From Turritopsis dohrnii (taxonomy: Eukaryota; Cnidaria; Hydrozoa; Anthoathecata; Oceaniidae): DNA of 64,000 nucleotides. The DNA lies in contig BQMF02000020.1 in the NCBI GenBank assembly GCA_027922465.2, positions 248,001 to 312,000 of the forward strand. Reading direction: 5' to 3'. A model generated the notes under the pieces. The model saw only the letters and a list, made by a program, of their open reading frames with translations. It had not been told where the DNA came from and searched no databases. A program made the position numbers and the translations under genes. Shown in pieces: positions 45,731-60,700 of this stretch; position 1 is the stretch's first letter; each line of letters starts with the position of its first letter.

Positions 45731-48700
45731 ATGGCTTTGCAACAAAGATTAAATCAAATTGTTGTTGGATTGAAAAGTAGAAATGAAGAAACTCGAGGAC
45801 GCTATGCACAAGAACTTCAGAATTTCGTCACGACAGAGTTACGTGAAGCCACTTCAGATCAATACCCTGAACTAATGGAACAGCTTATACGATGCATATT
45901 TGACTTGGTTAATGGTACTGATATAAATGAGAAGAAAGGGGGGATATTAGCTATAGGTACAACCTATTTTAATGATTGCCTTCAAAAGTATGCTGTTCTC
46001 AAGAGCTCACTTTAAGCTAGGAAGGGACCTTTTGATTTTAGCCTTATTTCATTATTTCATCGAACCTACCATGGCAATAAATTTATAAATTATAAATCTA
46101 TAAAATTTTGCTTTATGCAAAATTCAAAACAACATAGGCTATAATAGACAAGGAATTTTGACCAATTTTGGTTAGCGTAAATTCCCATCAGCATATATTT
46201 GTAAATCGATTAGTTGCAAGTAATCAATAAAATTAAAAACAACAGAAGTGAAAGTAGATTATGTATACGAAAAGGGTAAGTAGATATAAGTGTGTCTACA
46301 CTGATTTTGAAAATGTTGCAAACCGTTTATGTCATAGAGCAATTTCCATTAGAGGTGTACTGTTTATAGAATGTGGTTTGAGGCCATTGTTGCTCTCCTT
46401 ATTGCAGTATGAACTTTGTTCATGCAAGGACATCTGAAAATGAAGAATGAATGACTTTAAACTAGCTGCCCTAAAATAATAACTAACTTGAATGCTACTT
46501 TCAGTTTTGTATAGCATTCAAAAGTATGGCTCTCCCTTTTTCATATGATACGCAATCTAAAAAGTTGAATATGAATGATATAGAAAAAATAGATGAAAAA
46601 ACACTGCCAATAGAGAAACAACAGGTTATAGCAAAAGGAGAGCTCAAGCTGTATGTCATAAAACTAATAGAATCAGATATGGTTTTGCACAGAAACAAAT
46701 GCTCACTAAGTTGTTTCTTCTTTGTAGTTGGTTTAATTGGTGTTGACGGAGGAAATGCTACAAGAACATCCCGTTTTGCTAACTATTTGCGTAACATGAT
46801 ACCCTGCAGTGATGTCAGTGTAATGGAAATGGTTGCTAAGGCTGTTGGTAGATTGGCTCAGATTGGTGGCACTTTTGCCGCTGATTACGTTGAATTTGAA
46901 GTGAAGCGCGCACTAGAATGGTTATCTGGTGATCGGAATGAAGGCAGAAGGCATGCAGCGGTATGTATTTTGACTCTAATTTTTAGTTTTTAATCCTGAA
47001 AGAGGGAAAAAATTCTAAGTTTTTGTTGTTTCAGGTATTGGTGTTACGAGAGCTGGCTGTCAATGCTCCGACATTCTTCTTTCAAAATGTTCAATCATTT
47101 TTTGATCACTTCTACAATGCTATTAGAGATACCAAAGTATGTATTTTTTAATATTCATATATTTTTTTATATAAATGAAGTGTGAATATTTTGTAGAAAA
47201 TGAGTGTTGTCTAATACATTTACGTGAGTAAGAAAACTGTTGGTTTGCTTAAGCTTTTTGCCACCTAATGATTATCATTTTGATGTCATTAAGAACAGTG
47301 TTTAGTGCCTTAACACATATTTTGCTTTTATGTAAAACATTTCAACTGTATCATAATACGAATTTCCCTCATGACAAGACCCCTGTAAAATTAAACCAAT
47401 TATAAAATGATATGGATAGTTCTACCTTCTCATGTTTAACACTATGTACTTAAAGATAGTTCTCTCTGTCTTTCTTTCACCTAAAGTTGTTTTTCCTTTG
47501 ATAATGATGGTCTCTTTTTCTTGTAAATTTAAAACCCCTCCATGAGAGTATTCTGATAATGTTAATGTTTTTGTAGCCTGCAATAAGAGAAGGAGCTGTG
47601 GAGGCACTAAGAGCATGTTTTGCGATAATTGCACAAAGAGAAACAAAGAAGAACCATTACACTCACTGGTACCAGGTAAGAATGGTTACGTATTGTAATG
47701 TTGTTAATTACATTATCATTAACACTGTTGAGAAAAATGCAGTGGCATAATGGTAACATGTTCAGCTGGAACACCAGAGGTTCCAGGTTCAATTCCCTCT
47801 CTGGATGAACACAAGCCACGTCAGCTGCGCCCCGTCCCCCCTGTAAAGTCTTCGGATGTTTCAGGGTCAATAGAGCTTGGTGAGGGATTAGTTATAAATT
47901 GGTGAAAATGCTGATGATTGCCAGCTGCAGTGTGCTGTAACCCCTCCCCTCGAAGTGCCCACTGAAGGTAACAGTTGTAGAAAAGTTGGGCTTGGGATGA
48001 GTGAATTAGAATAAAGAAAAAATGACACATACATTTTATTGTATGAAACTAGGCTGTCAGAATAAAATTATATAAATTGTATAAATTATGCTAGTTAGTT
48101 AAAATATTCTAGCTAAGAAACTTCTAGACTTATAAGAGATGGTGAGCATGGCAAGAAAATGTTTTGTATTTTGGGTCTTATTGGACCTAAACAGTCCACA
48201 AGTCAGAACAACAGTCACAAGCATAAAATTTACTTATGCATATATAGTAATTATAGCTTTACAAGAATCTTGACGTTTTTCAAAAAATGAAGTTCCATAA
48301 TATGATGGGCCAAATTAGCCGATGGGAGGTAAGAGCAGTTCATGTGAATATTTCAACCACACCTGTGGGAAAATGCACACCTCTGAAAAAAGGCAGTTAG
48401 AACAGTGGAACTACCGAATGCCCATCAAGTTTATGATGAGAATGAATGAAATAATAACATTCATGTCTTTCACCCTTGTCATCATCATTTGTTTTGTTGT
48501 CAGAGACTGGGGAGCTATAGCTTGTGTTTTCAGAAAATTCAAGAATATTTTTATACTTTGGTGTCTGTGCTTTTACATTGTTCTTTTTCAGACCATAGTT
48601 TGTTATTGCCTTTAAGAAGTAGAACAGTACCAATATTTTTGGGAGGGGGAAGGGGAGCCCAAGACAACAATCAGAAAGTTAAGTGTCAGCCCCAACATTT

Positions 48701-51700
48701 TGAAATAGTTTTTATTGGTTTCCATTCTATAATGACTCGTGACAATCGAAAACGCTAACGTTAAAGCGCTACTGAGAAGTTAATACATAATTACAAATTG
48801 GTATGTCTTGAGGAAGCTCCTAGTGATGATCAATTCCCCATGTAATGGAATTTCCGTTGGCACCATCAAGACCTAACCTAAGCTTTCTTAAGCCAGTTCT
48901 AGATCTAGTTAATAGTTTAATAGTCACTTGAAATTACAGTTACTGATCTGCCAGTACTGGATTATACTAAGACTATGCTTTATTTTCTTTTCTTTTTCTT
49001 TTTTTTTTAAATCAATTCCTGGTATTTTTCAGTTGCTAAATGGTTGAGCAATGATTATGATTTCATTTTCTAGCAAGTATATGATGAGGCTCGTAAAGGA
49101 TTTGAAGATTCTGCAAATACTAAAGAGAAGGGAATTGTGTTGACTAAGGAAGATAAAGTACATGGTTCTCTGCTTGTAATGCAGGAACTGATCCGTAATA
49201 GTAGTAGCGATGGAGAAGTACGTTGTTGTCTGCATCTTTCACTGTTCCGTAGGTTTTAACAACTATTTGTTCCATTGTATTTTTTCTCTAAGAAACTTCG
49301 GCAAAGTATGGAGAAAGTTTACGGAGAAAAACTTTCACATGGATCTCGTGATCAAGAGCTGAAATGGCCCAAGACTACTCGATTCATATTGCACCAAGGT
49401 CATCAGCACCAGTTGTCGTTCATGTCTTTATTTGAAAGCGGCGGCCATCAAATCCCACATTCACAGAGCAGATATTGTAAAGAATTCATGGACTCAAAAT
49501 TCGATGAGGTAGGATTGTGAATGCTTTTTGGTGTCTAACCAATAATAAATAGGAAGTGTTAGGAGAAGTATTCAAATAATGAATCCTATGTCTATTGATT
49601 CCGTGACATAGATGTAAGAGATACTAGGGATTGCAGTTTGTGAGTTCATCTGTTAATTGAAATGTTGGTCTTCAAACCAACCCTTGATTGTTTTTGTTTT
49701 TTTTTTCCTTTTTTATAAGGCTACAATACAGCTACCGTATTTATAACAGTAACTTTTCTTTACTTACTCCTTGTAAGTTCACTTTGTTGACTGTTAGGTG
49801 TGCACGCTGATTTTAAAACACAAGTCATCAAGAAGCAGTTTGGTACAACACACCTTATTTACCTTCTTGCCACAACTGGCAGCATTCAAGTCGAAGGTCT
49901 TTGTCAAAAAGTAAGGATGTTTTAAGGCCTGTGTAACATGTCTGTGAATATTATATCTTTTGATGATGCATTACAATCTAGGCACTTACAGGAGACTATC
50001 GTTCACATGAGTGGTTCTCTCAAAAAGGTGGGTGTTTTTATGGAACCCTTTGTAATGGTTGTATGAGTAAATTTGTGTCGGTTATCAATCTTTCCAGTTA
50101 CATTGCATTGATTAAATATGCCTAGGAACGAGAAAAATCGGCTGCTTTCGAAGCAATTGGGTTATTAGCAGTTGCAGTCAAAAGTGACATTATTCCACAT
50201 TGGAGACACTGGCGTGGTGTGTTAGATAGCATCAAAGGGTTACTGCCGAGCAAAGAACCTGGACATAGGTACAGTTTTCAGTTTCACATCAAGAATAATG
50301 AAAAGTTTTTGTCCTTTATGCCATACTTGTGCACAGACCTCAAAGACCGTATAATTTGAGCAATGTGTTGTTTAAACACTGATGTTCTTTTGTTGATCAA
50401 CCGTCAATAAAATACACTTTTTAAATTAAGAAAAAAGACGAATCCTGTGGATCCAATGGTTTTTGCTTGTGTCAGCATGACTGCTAGGGCAGTTGGTCCA
50501 AAAATGGCAGGAAAAGACCCGATATTCAAAGAAATTATCGAACAAATGCTTGGCGTTGGACTAAGGTAGATACTTTCTCTACCTGTTTCATGTCTGTTAT
50601 GATGAAGGAATATCTTCTTACGTGTATTTGAATTTTTCACCTTGAAATTTTAGTCCTGCTTTAACTGCTGCATTGAGAGATTTGGGGGATATTATACCAA
50701 CAACAAAGAAGCCAATTCAAGGTATGAAATCATGTGTATAGTACAACCCAAACTGAACTAAACTAAGGCAGATTCAAGGCACCTTTGCTTGGTACTGCCA
50801 GCAGCTAAAGTTATGAGTGGGTCAGCCAAGTTTGTAACTCTGTAAGTCCAATTATTTGAATTTCCAAGGGATTTAAGCGAGTTTAGTTCCGTTTGGTTTA
50901 GTTCCAGCGGAATAAGCAAGAATGGTATCCTGAACAATTGGCCATTTTTGTAATTTAGTTTACTTGCTGAGAGTTCTGTAGGTCACAAAGAATATTAATT
51001 ATATTGAAGTAACAACAGTAAACACGGCTTGATAAACACATTTTCAATTTATTTCTAAAATTCAGTAATTCAAATTTGCTACAGGAATATTTCAAGTTAC
51101 AGTTTCCGTAATGTGAATAGGTTTTACTTTATGTTGAATGCTGCTGCTTGATTTTCGTGTTTCCTATACAGATGGCTTACTCAATATGTTGTCGCAAATT
51201 CTGATGCATCGTCCGTTGCGACATCCAGGTGTTCCAAGAAGTGCAATGATTACTCCGACTCCTGTTGGTAGGTGATTGTGAAGTTGGATTTTTTTTTTCT
51301 TTGTTTTTCAGAATTGTTTCTGAAGTTAAATGCTTACATCTTTAATTAATTATGCACTTTGATATGTTTGACTTTTTTAAAAATTTTTCTTTATACTGTT
51401 GTCGTTACATTATTTTCTGTGTTTATTTTTGTTTTTGTTTTTGTTTTGTTATTTCATTATGCACATACACCCACACTATTGACAATTGTATACTTCTAGG
51501 TTCAAGTCATTTTTCTTTCTCAGATGATGATGTTTCTATGACAACTTTAGCATTACGAACGTTGGGTACTTTTGACTTTGAAGGTTGGCTTTCACTGATT
51601 TCTTCTGTGTTTTTGTTTGTCCTAGTTTAGTTTAGTTTAGTTTAGTTTGACTAGCCGTTGAAATAGCATCTTGCTGATATTCTTGGTTACTGTTTTATTT

Positions 51701-54700
51701 CGTTCTAACTACTTTTTTGTAGGTCATACTTTGACTCGCTTTATCAGTCATTGTGCTGATAATTTTTTGTCAAGTGAACATAAAGATATACGGATGGAAG
51801 CAGTCCGAACTTGTTCGTGTTTACTTACACCAACTCTTCACGTACGTATCAGGGAATGACCACGTTCAAAAGAACAAGTTGTATTCTGGTTCCCATTTAC
51901 CTTTTTTTCTGTTTATCATGTAATCTTTTCAAGCCTTTCTTGTATGGAAAAAACGGAAATTATAAATTTTTTGCTGCAATCAACATGTTTTGTGTTTTAT
52001 TCTTTTCAAACAAAACTGATGTCAAATTCTACGCCTGTTCAAAAACATAAAAATTACCAATTTTTTGACAGCGAAATTTGATTGGCGCCATGTTTTTCTT
52101 GAAATGAACTAAAAGGAAGAATGAAATTTTCTTTATTCTAATCAATTGACTTTTTCGAAAAACTTACTGTTTTCTTTCTGATGGAAGTAAACACAAAGTA
52201 AACATCCGCAAGACGTAAATATATTTTAGTTATGAACGAAACATACAATTGCATTTAAGTTTTGTAAAATCACCATTCACTATCTCTTGCTCCCTGTGTA
52301 TAAATGATAAAAACGTAAAAATACTGATTCATAAACAGATGGTTTGTTATGAAGGATTGTTTTTCTGAATGCTCTACAAATTTATTTTTGTGAAAATATC
52401 TATCTAATTTCAAATTTAGCCAATGGTTGTCCCAAACGCACAAGTCAGCTATCCAATAAGTTCTACTGGCCAGCAAGTGGTTTCCGAGGTTTTAAGCAAA
52501 CTTCTGACTGTTGGCATCACTGATTCTGGTATGCTCTTTATTTCATGAATGGTTATTTTTCACAGCTGGATTCATAAATTGCTTTTGTATTTTTTGCAAT
52601 TTTTGTTGAATCTTTAGATCCTGATATACGATACTGCGTACTTTCCTCTTTGGATGAACAGTTTGATGCACATTTGGCTCAGGCAGAGAATTTACAAGCT
52701 TTATTTGTTGCTTTGAATGATGGAGAATTTGAAATACGAGAACTGGCCTTGCGCACCATTGGTCGTTTAAGTAGCCTGAATCCTGCTTATATAATGCCGT
52801 CCCTTCGCAAAACTCTTATTCAAGCAAGTGTTTTCATATAAACTAAGCACTATTTCTGAGGATTGAGTTTGTAAAATTTGCTGCTTATTCCTCTCTTAGA
52901 TTCTAACAGAATTGGAATATAGTGGAGTAGGCCGCAACAAGGAACAGAGTGCGAGAATGTTAAGTCAATTAGTTTGTAATGCATCAAGACTGATTCGTCC
53001 TTATATGGAGCCAATTTTGAAGGTACTGCAGTTTTCCAACTGGGGGACACATTTTTTCTAAGATCAATGAACTCTTTGAATAACAATTCTTATGCTATAA
53101 GTAAAGAGACCATTGTTAGTAAGTTGAAAGAAGAAACAATATTCAATATTCAAATGTTTTATGAATATTGTTTGTTCTTTTAACTAATTCTTATGCTGTT
53201 TAATGCGGAAATGCTTTTTTATTTGTCTAGGCTCTTGTGCCCAAATTGAAAGACCAAGACCCTAATCCTGGAGTAGTGACAAGTGTTTTGGTTGCTATTG
53301 GAGATTTAGCCCAGGTAATCTTTTGTTTGATTTATGAGTTCTTCGAAGTAAAGTAATATAGGTTCATGATGAGGACTGTTGGAATTTGTAGGTCAGTGGC
53401 GTTGAAATGAGAAAATACATTGATGAATTATTTGTTGTCATCATTGATATGTTGCAAGATGCTTCTTCACTTGCTAAAAGAGAAGTTGCACTTTGGACTT
53501 TTGGGCAATTAGTGGAAAGTACTGGGTTAGTTCCGTTACATTTTGTTCTTCAACTTGAAATTGTGAAACTGTGGTGCAATGTTTTCCCTAACTCATTACT
53601 AATTGTTTATTTAAGATATGTTGTTGAACCGTACAAGAAGTATCCTAACTTGCTTGAAGTTTTGTTGAATTTCCTGAAAACAGAACAATCCCCTGGTATT
53701 AGGAAAGAGGTTGAACTTTTTCTTACATAAGTTATGAATTTAGAATTTCTTTTTACAATAGGCATGATAGTGTATAGGTTCATTAAGAAAATTGTATTGT
53801 ATGGCACTTTCACAGTCTAGTCTAATTTTTAAGACTATCATGGTGTATTCAGTTTGATTTATATTTGAGTATAGTGTCTAAGTTTCATCGTTGAAGTTTT
53901 TATTTCAGGCGGTAAGAGTGCTTGGCTTACTTGGTGCACTTGATCCATACAAGTATAAAGAAATATATAGTGGGAGCAAAGCGAAAGCCGCATTAGCCAC
54001 CGCAAGTGAACCAATCAGCACAGCTAGCGATAACACAGAAGCAACAGGTCTGTTTTGCTTTTTGTTTTTGTTTTTTTCTTGAGCAAACTACTACAGCCTA
54101 TTTCTGTTTTTGTTTTGACTGGAAAAAGGTCTAGTGGTCTTCGTTGATAAAGAAGCTCTTAAACCAGGTTTATCCTGTCTTAACAAATTTGTTGACAGAT
54201 AAAAAAGGTGAATTATAATGATCTCATACTGTTAGTGCATAATCTCAAAGCAAAACTCAATTTCATTTTTCCCACTTGTTTTGAATTTTTTTTTTCCAAA
54301 ACAGATATCAACAAAAGTAAGGGTGAGAAGCATGCTTTGTTGAAACTATGTCACACGAAAATGTTTCGATATTCATTGGGTGATGAACGTTGCAATGAAT
54401 GTCATTCCAACGTTCATCACCGTTCTCAGTCATCCTCAGTGCCGCTGTTATTTGCCAAAACAAACATATTGAATGCAGTGACAAACAATGATGTGACATC
54501 CCTATTTTGTATATGTACATTGTACATTATTCCTTTAATTCATAGGTCAAATTGTCTTCCATTTCATTGTAAAATCACAACCTCTTTATATTATATATAT
54601 CCATGATATTAATATTTATCATGCATTGTATATCTTAGAGACAAGCACAAGTGAAATGTTAGTTACAATGGGTAGCGTTCATCTGGAGGAATTCTACCCA

Positions 54701-57700
54701 GCCGTTGCTATCGCAGCATTGATGAGAATCATGCGTGATCCTGCACTTTCAAGTCATCACACTACTGTTATTCAAGCAGTACATTTTATCTTCAACAATC
54801 TTGGTATGAAAGGTGTGCAGTACTTACCGCAGTTGATGCCGTCATATCTCAATGTGATCCGGACTTGTGATCCAGGTTTTCGTGAGGTGTGTACAAAACA
54901 GGCAGAAATTGGAAACTTTTCAAAAAAATTTGCTTCTGATGGTTTTTATAACAATATTCAGCTACAAATATCGGATTTCTTCAATTTTTATTTAGTTTAT
55001 ACTGCAAATGCTTGGAAAGTTAATAGCAGTAGTCAAGCAGCACATCCGCAATTATTTAGATGAAATATTTGATTTAATTAAGGTCAGTTTATGCAATTTT
55101 GTAAAAACAATTTAATTTTTTTAACCGAAGCTATTCCTTATTTTTTTTTGTTTTGCCAACTTTCCTGATTTTCTTAGGAGTATTGGATTGTAACAAGCCC
55201 ATTCACACTTCAAAATACCATCATAAATTTGATTGAGCAATTGGCCGGTGCATTATCTGGAGAATTTAAAGTAGGAATTGCATTGAAGTTTCTATCAATG
55301 TACTTGGTGGTAAATAAAACAAGCAAAAAATAACATTAAGCTTCACATTTTAGTTGTATTTGCCACAAATTTTGCCACATATGTTGAAAGTTTTCATAAA
55401 CGATCAAAGTGAGCAAAGAACAGTCACGTGCAAGGTAAAAATTGGAGTTGATATATGAATCTCAAATAAACTCTTGAAACATTACTGGTTGAAATGTTCT
55501 CAATTGTTTTTTTATTATTATTGCTATTGTTTTTCTTCTTCACTGTGTTTCAGTTGCTGGCTGGTATTCAAAAGTTTGGTCAAAGCTTTGATGATTATCT
55601 TCACCTTTTGATTCCACCTGTTTGTAAAATCTTTGATAGTCCTGATGCTCCAAGGGAAGCTCGCCAGTGAGTATTAAATCAATTTTCCTCTAGTTGAGTG
55701 AGGTATGAGATTTCTCTCACCTTTCATTTTTTTATTTACTATTTAGTGCTGCCTTAGAAACACTGGGCAAACTATGTGATTCGGTTGACTTGCGTGAATA
55801 TGCAGCACGCATTATACATCCCCTGATAAGAGTGTTAGATACATCACCTGAACTTCGTTCAGTTGCAATGAACACTCTCACACAGATTGTCACTCAGATG
55901 GGAAAGAGTTATTCAATTTTCATACCAGCTGTGTATAAGGTATACATTGTTTAATCATTGTAAAAACGTTTAGGTGTAAAGAACTTAAATATAAAAATAA
56001 AGGGATTGCATGTAGAATATTAAAGTAACTCGTGAAATTGTACGAAAATGTTGCGAGAATACTAGATCACTTTAAGCTCATGGAAACATTGTCTGTCTCG
56101 GAAGTCTTTTCTCTTTTTTTTTGTCATGCTTATGGGATTTACTGACAAAATTTTGATCTATTGAGGCAGAAATACTAACCAAAACGCAATACCGTTAATT
56201 TATCATTGTTGACATTTAGGTACTTGCTAAACACAGAATATCCCACCAAAAATATGAATGCATTGTTACTCGTATACAAAAAGGTGGCATTTTATTAGAG
56301 CACGAGTCAGAATCTCAATACAAAAGGAAACAAAACTCTAAATCAGGTAGCCAAGATGACCAAGGTGTAAATACTGTTAGCGATGGTTTGCGTCGATTGC
56401 ATGTCAGTGCAAATACACTGCAAAAGGTAATTCATGTTTAAAGCTTGATATAAATAAAAAAACCCACTGGCCTTCCAAACTGATTTTTTGTTTCTTGCAA
56501 TTTTTTTATCAGGCAGTTGCTGCTAGACGTGTGTCCAAAGACGACTGGACTGAGTGGCTTCGTCGTCTGAGTGTTGAGCTACTGAAAGAATCCCCATCGC
56601 CTGTATTAAGGTCTTGTCAAGTATTGGCACAAGAGTACAACCCGTTAGCACGGTATGTCTGTTAAATCTTATGACTAGCGATAAGAAAAACTGAATTTCC
56701 ATTTACGTGATGGTTAAGCAGATGATGACTATAGATTACTGATGAACCCTTTCTGAAACATTGTTTCTCGTTTTACTATGATCTAACCTCTGGATAAGTA
56801 TTACTGGTTATAATACTCCAGCTTACTAATGTTTATTTTTGTTTGTTGCCCTGGGTTCTCCTTTGTGAAACCTATTTTGTAGTTAAACTTTCATTATGAT
56901 ATATTTGAACTTAGCTGGAATTCACTTTAGTCATATCGATTTAATAGGGACCTGTTCAATGCGGCTTTTGTTTCTTGCTGGTCTGAGCTGCATGAAGATC
57001 AGCAGGATGAGTTAGTGAACGGACTTGAGCAAGCTCTCAAGTCTCAGAACATACAACAGATCACACAGACATTACTGAACTTATCTGAATTCATGGAGCA
57101 CTGTGAGACTAAAGTATGTACTGGTAACAACCATCTTTTTATGGAACTTTGCAAAGAAATTTTGGAATATGCTGAAATATTATACAAATAAGTTCTGTTC
57201 TTAGTCTGTAAAACATTTGAAACTGTTTTTCTTTGAATTTGATGGGAAATGGGAAATGTGAAAACGTTCATAAAAGATAAACTTATGCTCACCGAATTTT
57301 ATGCTCATGTATCTCAGGTTTAAATTTTGAACTGCAAGATATTGTCTTTACAAAGGTACCTTTCTCACTTAACATCGAATTGCTTGCTGAATGTGCAACA
57401 AAATGTCGTGCATACGCCAAAGCTCTTCATTACACAGAGGAATTATACGCCAAGGGCGTCACGTTAGAGGTGCTCGAATCGCTGATTAGGTAAATTCATA
57501 TCGTCACCGTTTCCAACACTTTTGTTGGTATTTGAACGAACAGCTACTAAAATAAACTCGATCTCTTCTTCAACCTTTCAGCATAAACAACAAACTGCAA
57601 AATCCTGAAGCTGCCAACGGAGTACTGGTGTTCTCACAGAGAAATTCCAAAGTGGACCTGGTAAAATTTCCTTTTTCTTTCTAGTCGAGCGAATAAAAAC

Positions 57701-60700
57701 ATCGATGAAGTTTATGAACATGTCCGTCCATTCACCAAGACAAGTTTTACTGGTATTCAACGAAACTTAACACTTGTTTCTATCGATGTTTCAGAAAGTT
57801 CAACAACGTTGGTTTGAGAAACTTCATGACTGGGAGCATGCGTTGCAAGCGTATGAAATGAAACACGAACAAGATCCGGACGACCATGACTTGCTGTTGG
57901 GGAGAATGAGGTGCCTGGAAGCACTTGGAAAATGGTATGTGGTGTTTTTTGTTTTGGAATTGTTTTTAGAATTGCTGTTGTTGTTATAACGATGTGTTCA
58001 TCTGACCAGGAGTGAACTCCACAAGCTGGCATGCGAGAAATGGCAGGTGGTTGGTGACGATTTCCGAAGCAAAATGGCTCGAACTGCAGCGTCGGCAGCA
58101 TGGGGGCTTGGCGAGTGGGATTGCATGGAGGAATACACGTTGATGATACCTCGAGAAAAACAGGACGGGGCGTTCTTTCGTGCTGTGCTTGCCATTCATA
58201 AGGATCATTTCCACAGAGCACAAAGTTGTATCGATAGCGCCCGTGATATGCTTGATACCGAACTGACAGCTATGGTTGGTGAATCATATAACCGGGCGTA
58301 TGGCGTAAGTGTGCTTTTAGCGTTTTAGAAGACAACTTAATTTTTCATTTTAATCTAGGAAGGAATTATTTGAAACTTTTACGAAACGTTTTGAAACATG
58401 TAACTAATGAATTTCGTCAAGACGAGCAAATATAAACTAGTTGAGATGAACCTTTACTATCTTGCCTGCTGAAAGGATAAACAACTATGTTTTCATCATT
58501 TCACCAGGCCATGGTCACAGTGCAAATGTTGTCTGAGCTAGAAGAAGTCATTCAATACAAACTGGTACCAGAGCGTCGTGAATCGCTGAAACAATCATGG
58601 TGGAATCGCTTACAAGGATGTCAGCCTATCGTTGAAGACTGGCAGAAAATTGTCAAAGTTCACTCGTTGGTATTGACACCGCAGGAAGACATGAGGACCT
58701 GGCTTAAGTATGCTAGCTTGTGTCGAAAGTCCGGCCAACTGGTAAGTGTCAGCTTGTCCGCACCTTCTAACTGTCAGTCTTTGTTCTATGCTTGTTGTTT
58801 TACTGTTGTACGTGTAGCCACTATCTCACCAAACGTTGATCATGCTGCTTGGCGTTGATCCCTCCACCAATCCTGATCAACCGATACCGTCAGTTTATCC
58901 TCAAGTGGCGTTTGCTTACATGAAACATATGTGGAAGAGCGGACAACGCGTATGAACCTTTATTCTTTCACGCTACAGAAACAATTTCCTTCCTTAAATA
59001 ACTGTGCAATAGAATCCTGATAACTTAAACTGTTAAGCGAGCCTCTTTAATTTCGTGTTCATCGGTGTTCATCGGTGTCGGATGAAGGTTCGATTTCCAT
59101 TCTACAGTACTCTCTTCATTTCAGGATGATGCGTTTCGACACCTACAACATTTCGTCCGTGCAACTCTCCGACCTTCAGTATCTTTACAGTCCACTTCCA
59201 ATTCTTATTACGACGAACTTAACGGAGAGAAGAAACACGATGTTTGTTTGCTTGCAAAGTGCGTGCCTTCCCTTTAAAATAATACTCTTTTCTATTTTCT
59301 TAAAGTAGCAGTATATGACGAACTTATTATAGTGACGGTATCTACAGATACTTTTTGCGGGATAACCTGTTGTTTTTTTTTCTTCATGATAATTTTCGTG
59401 CAGATGTTACTTGAAACTTGGCGATTGGATGACGGTCAATGAAGGTATCAATTCCAACACCATCACACCAATTCTGCAATATTACGCCGCGGCTACAGAA
59501 TACGCAAGTAAATGGTACAAGGTAAGATCATCAAATGGTCTTCATCGAAATATCCACATAAAATTTCTTGATAGCAGATTGCTATATGGGTTGCAGGTTC
59601 AACATACGCTGTTAAGACGTTTTTCTATTCTTCATAGGCGTGGCATTCGTGGGCGTTAATGAACTATGAAAGTGTTCTGTATTATAAAAATAACCAAACT
59701 ACGGCAGCCGACATGACGCCTGCTTCATCACCACCTGGATCTCCTCGAAAATCACCGGTTTGCGGTTTGTTGTTGTGTGTGATGATACGCCACCAAAACT
59801 GCGCCTCTGTACTTTTCTGTGTTCGTCTTTGTTTTAGCCGACCGAAACTGTGCACAATTATACTGTTCCCGCCGTGCAAGGATTCTTCCGATCTATTTCC
59901 TTATCTAGAGGAAATTCCTTACAAGACACGTTGCGTTTGCTGACCTTGTGGTTTGAGTTCGGCCATTTGCGTGACGTCAATACAGCGTTAGTGGAAGGCA
60001 TCAAGACGATACAGATCGACAACTGGTTGCAGGTAAGTCGCAAAGAAGAAAGGGAATCTGGAAGGGAGCTGCTGGTGTTATTTTGAAGCTGATTGTTTTC
60101 CTAAGCGTATATGTATTGTTGTTGAAGGTGATCCCACAGCTGATCGCTCGCATTGACACCCCACGTCAACTTATCAGTGGTTTAATTCATCAACTACTCT
60201 CTGATGTCGGAAAAATGCATCCACAGGTGATTGTCGAACTTCTTTGGAGTTTTATGTCCTTTGTAACCAACCATCTCGTGTGTGCGTGTGTATGTGTGTG
60301 TCCAAAAGGGCGATGGCCGCATCAAAAAAAATAGAGAATCAAAAAGTTGCAGGAGCTTAGTAGAGATAACCAAAACAACGAAATATCTTTCATAAAAATG
60401 TGTCATGTGCGGGGCCGATGAATGGTTTTGAAAAAAAAAATTATTGTGTGGAAAACTCTATTCGAGATGATTCCCGTTACCTCATGCACGCGTCAAGACA
60501 TTCGATTGACTTCTTTTTTAGGCGTTGATTTATCCTTTAACTGTGGCATCCAAATCAGCAAGCGTGGAACGTCGCCAAGCTGCCGATCAGATCCTGAAGA
60601 ATCTTGGTGAGCATAGTTTCGCCCTTGTTCAACAGGCCATGATGGTCAGTGAAGAACTCATTCGTGTTGCGATTTTGTGGCACGAGTTGTGGGCGGAAGG

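Noticed and set aside
46526..46993. 155-codon frame reading into mTOR exon 2, looking like an alternative N-terminus
   Set aside because: Only the part from 46728 is conserved mTOR; the upstream 200 bases are intron that happens to stay open, and exon 1 at 45731 joins in phase at 46728.
47740..47810. Functional tRNA gene
   Set aside because: A and B boxes are present, but the arms do not form a good cloverleaf and the sequence continues into a SINE body with flanking repeats.
58047..58328. Frames on both strands across mTOR exon 34 (for example 57757-58221 minus)
   Set aside because: The plus-strand reading matches the mTOR FAT domain with correct splice phases; the minus-strand frames are shadows.
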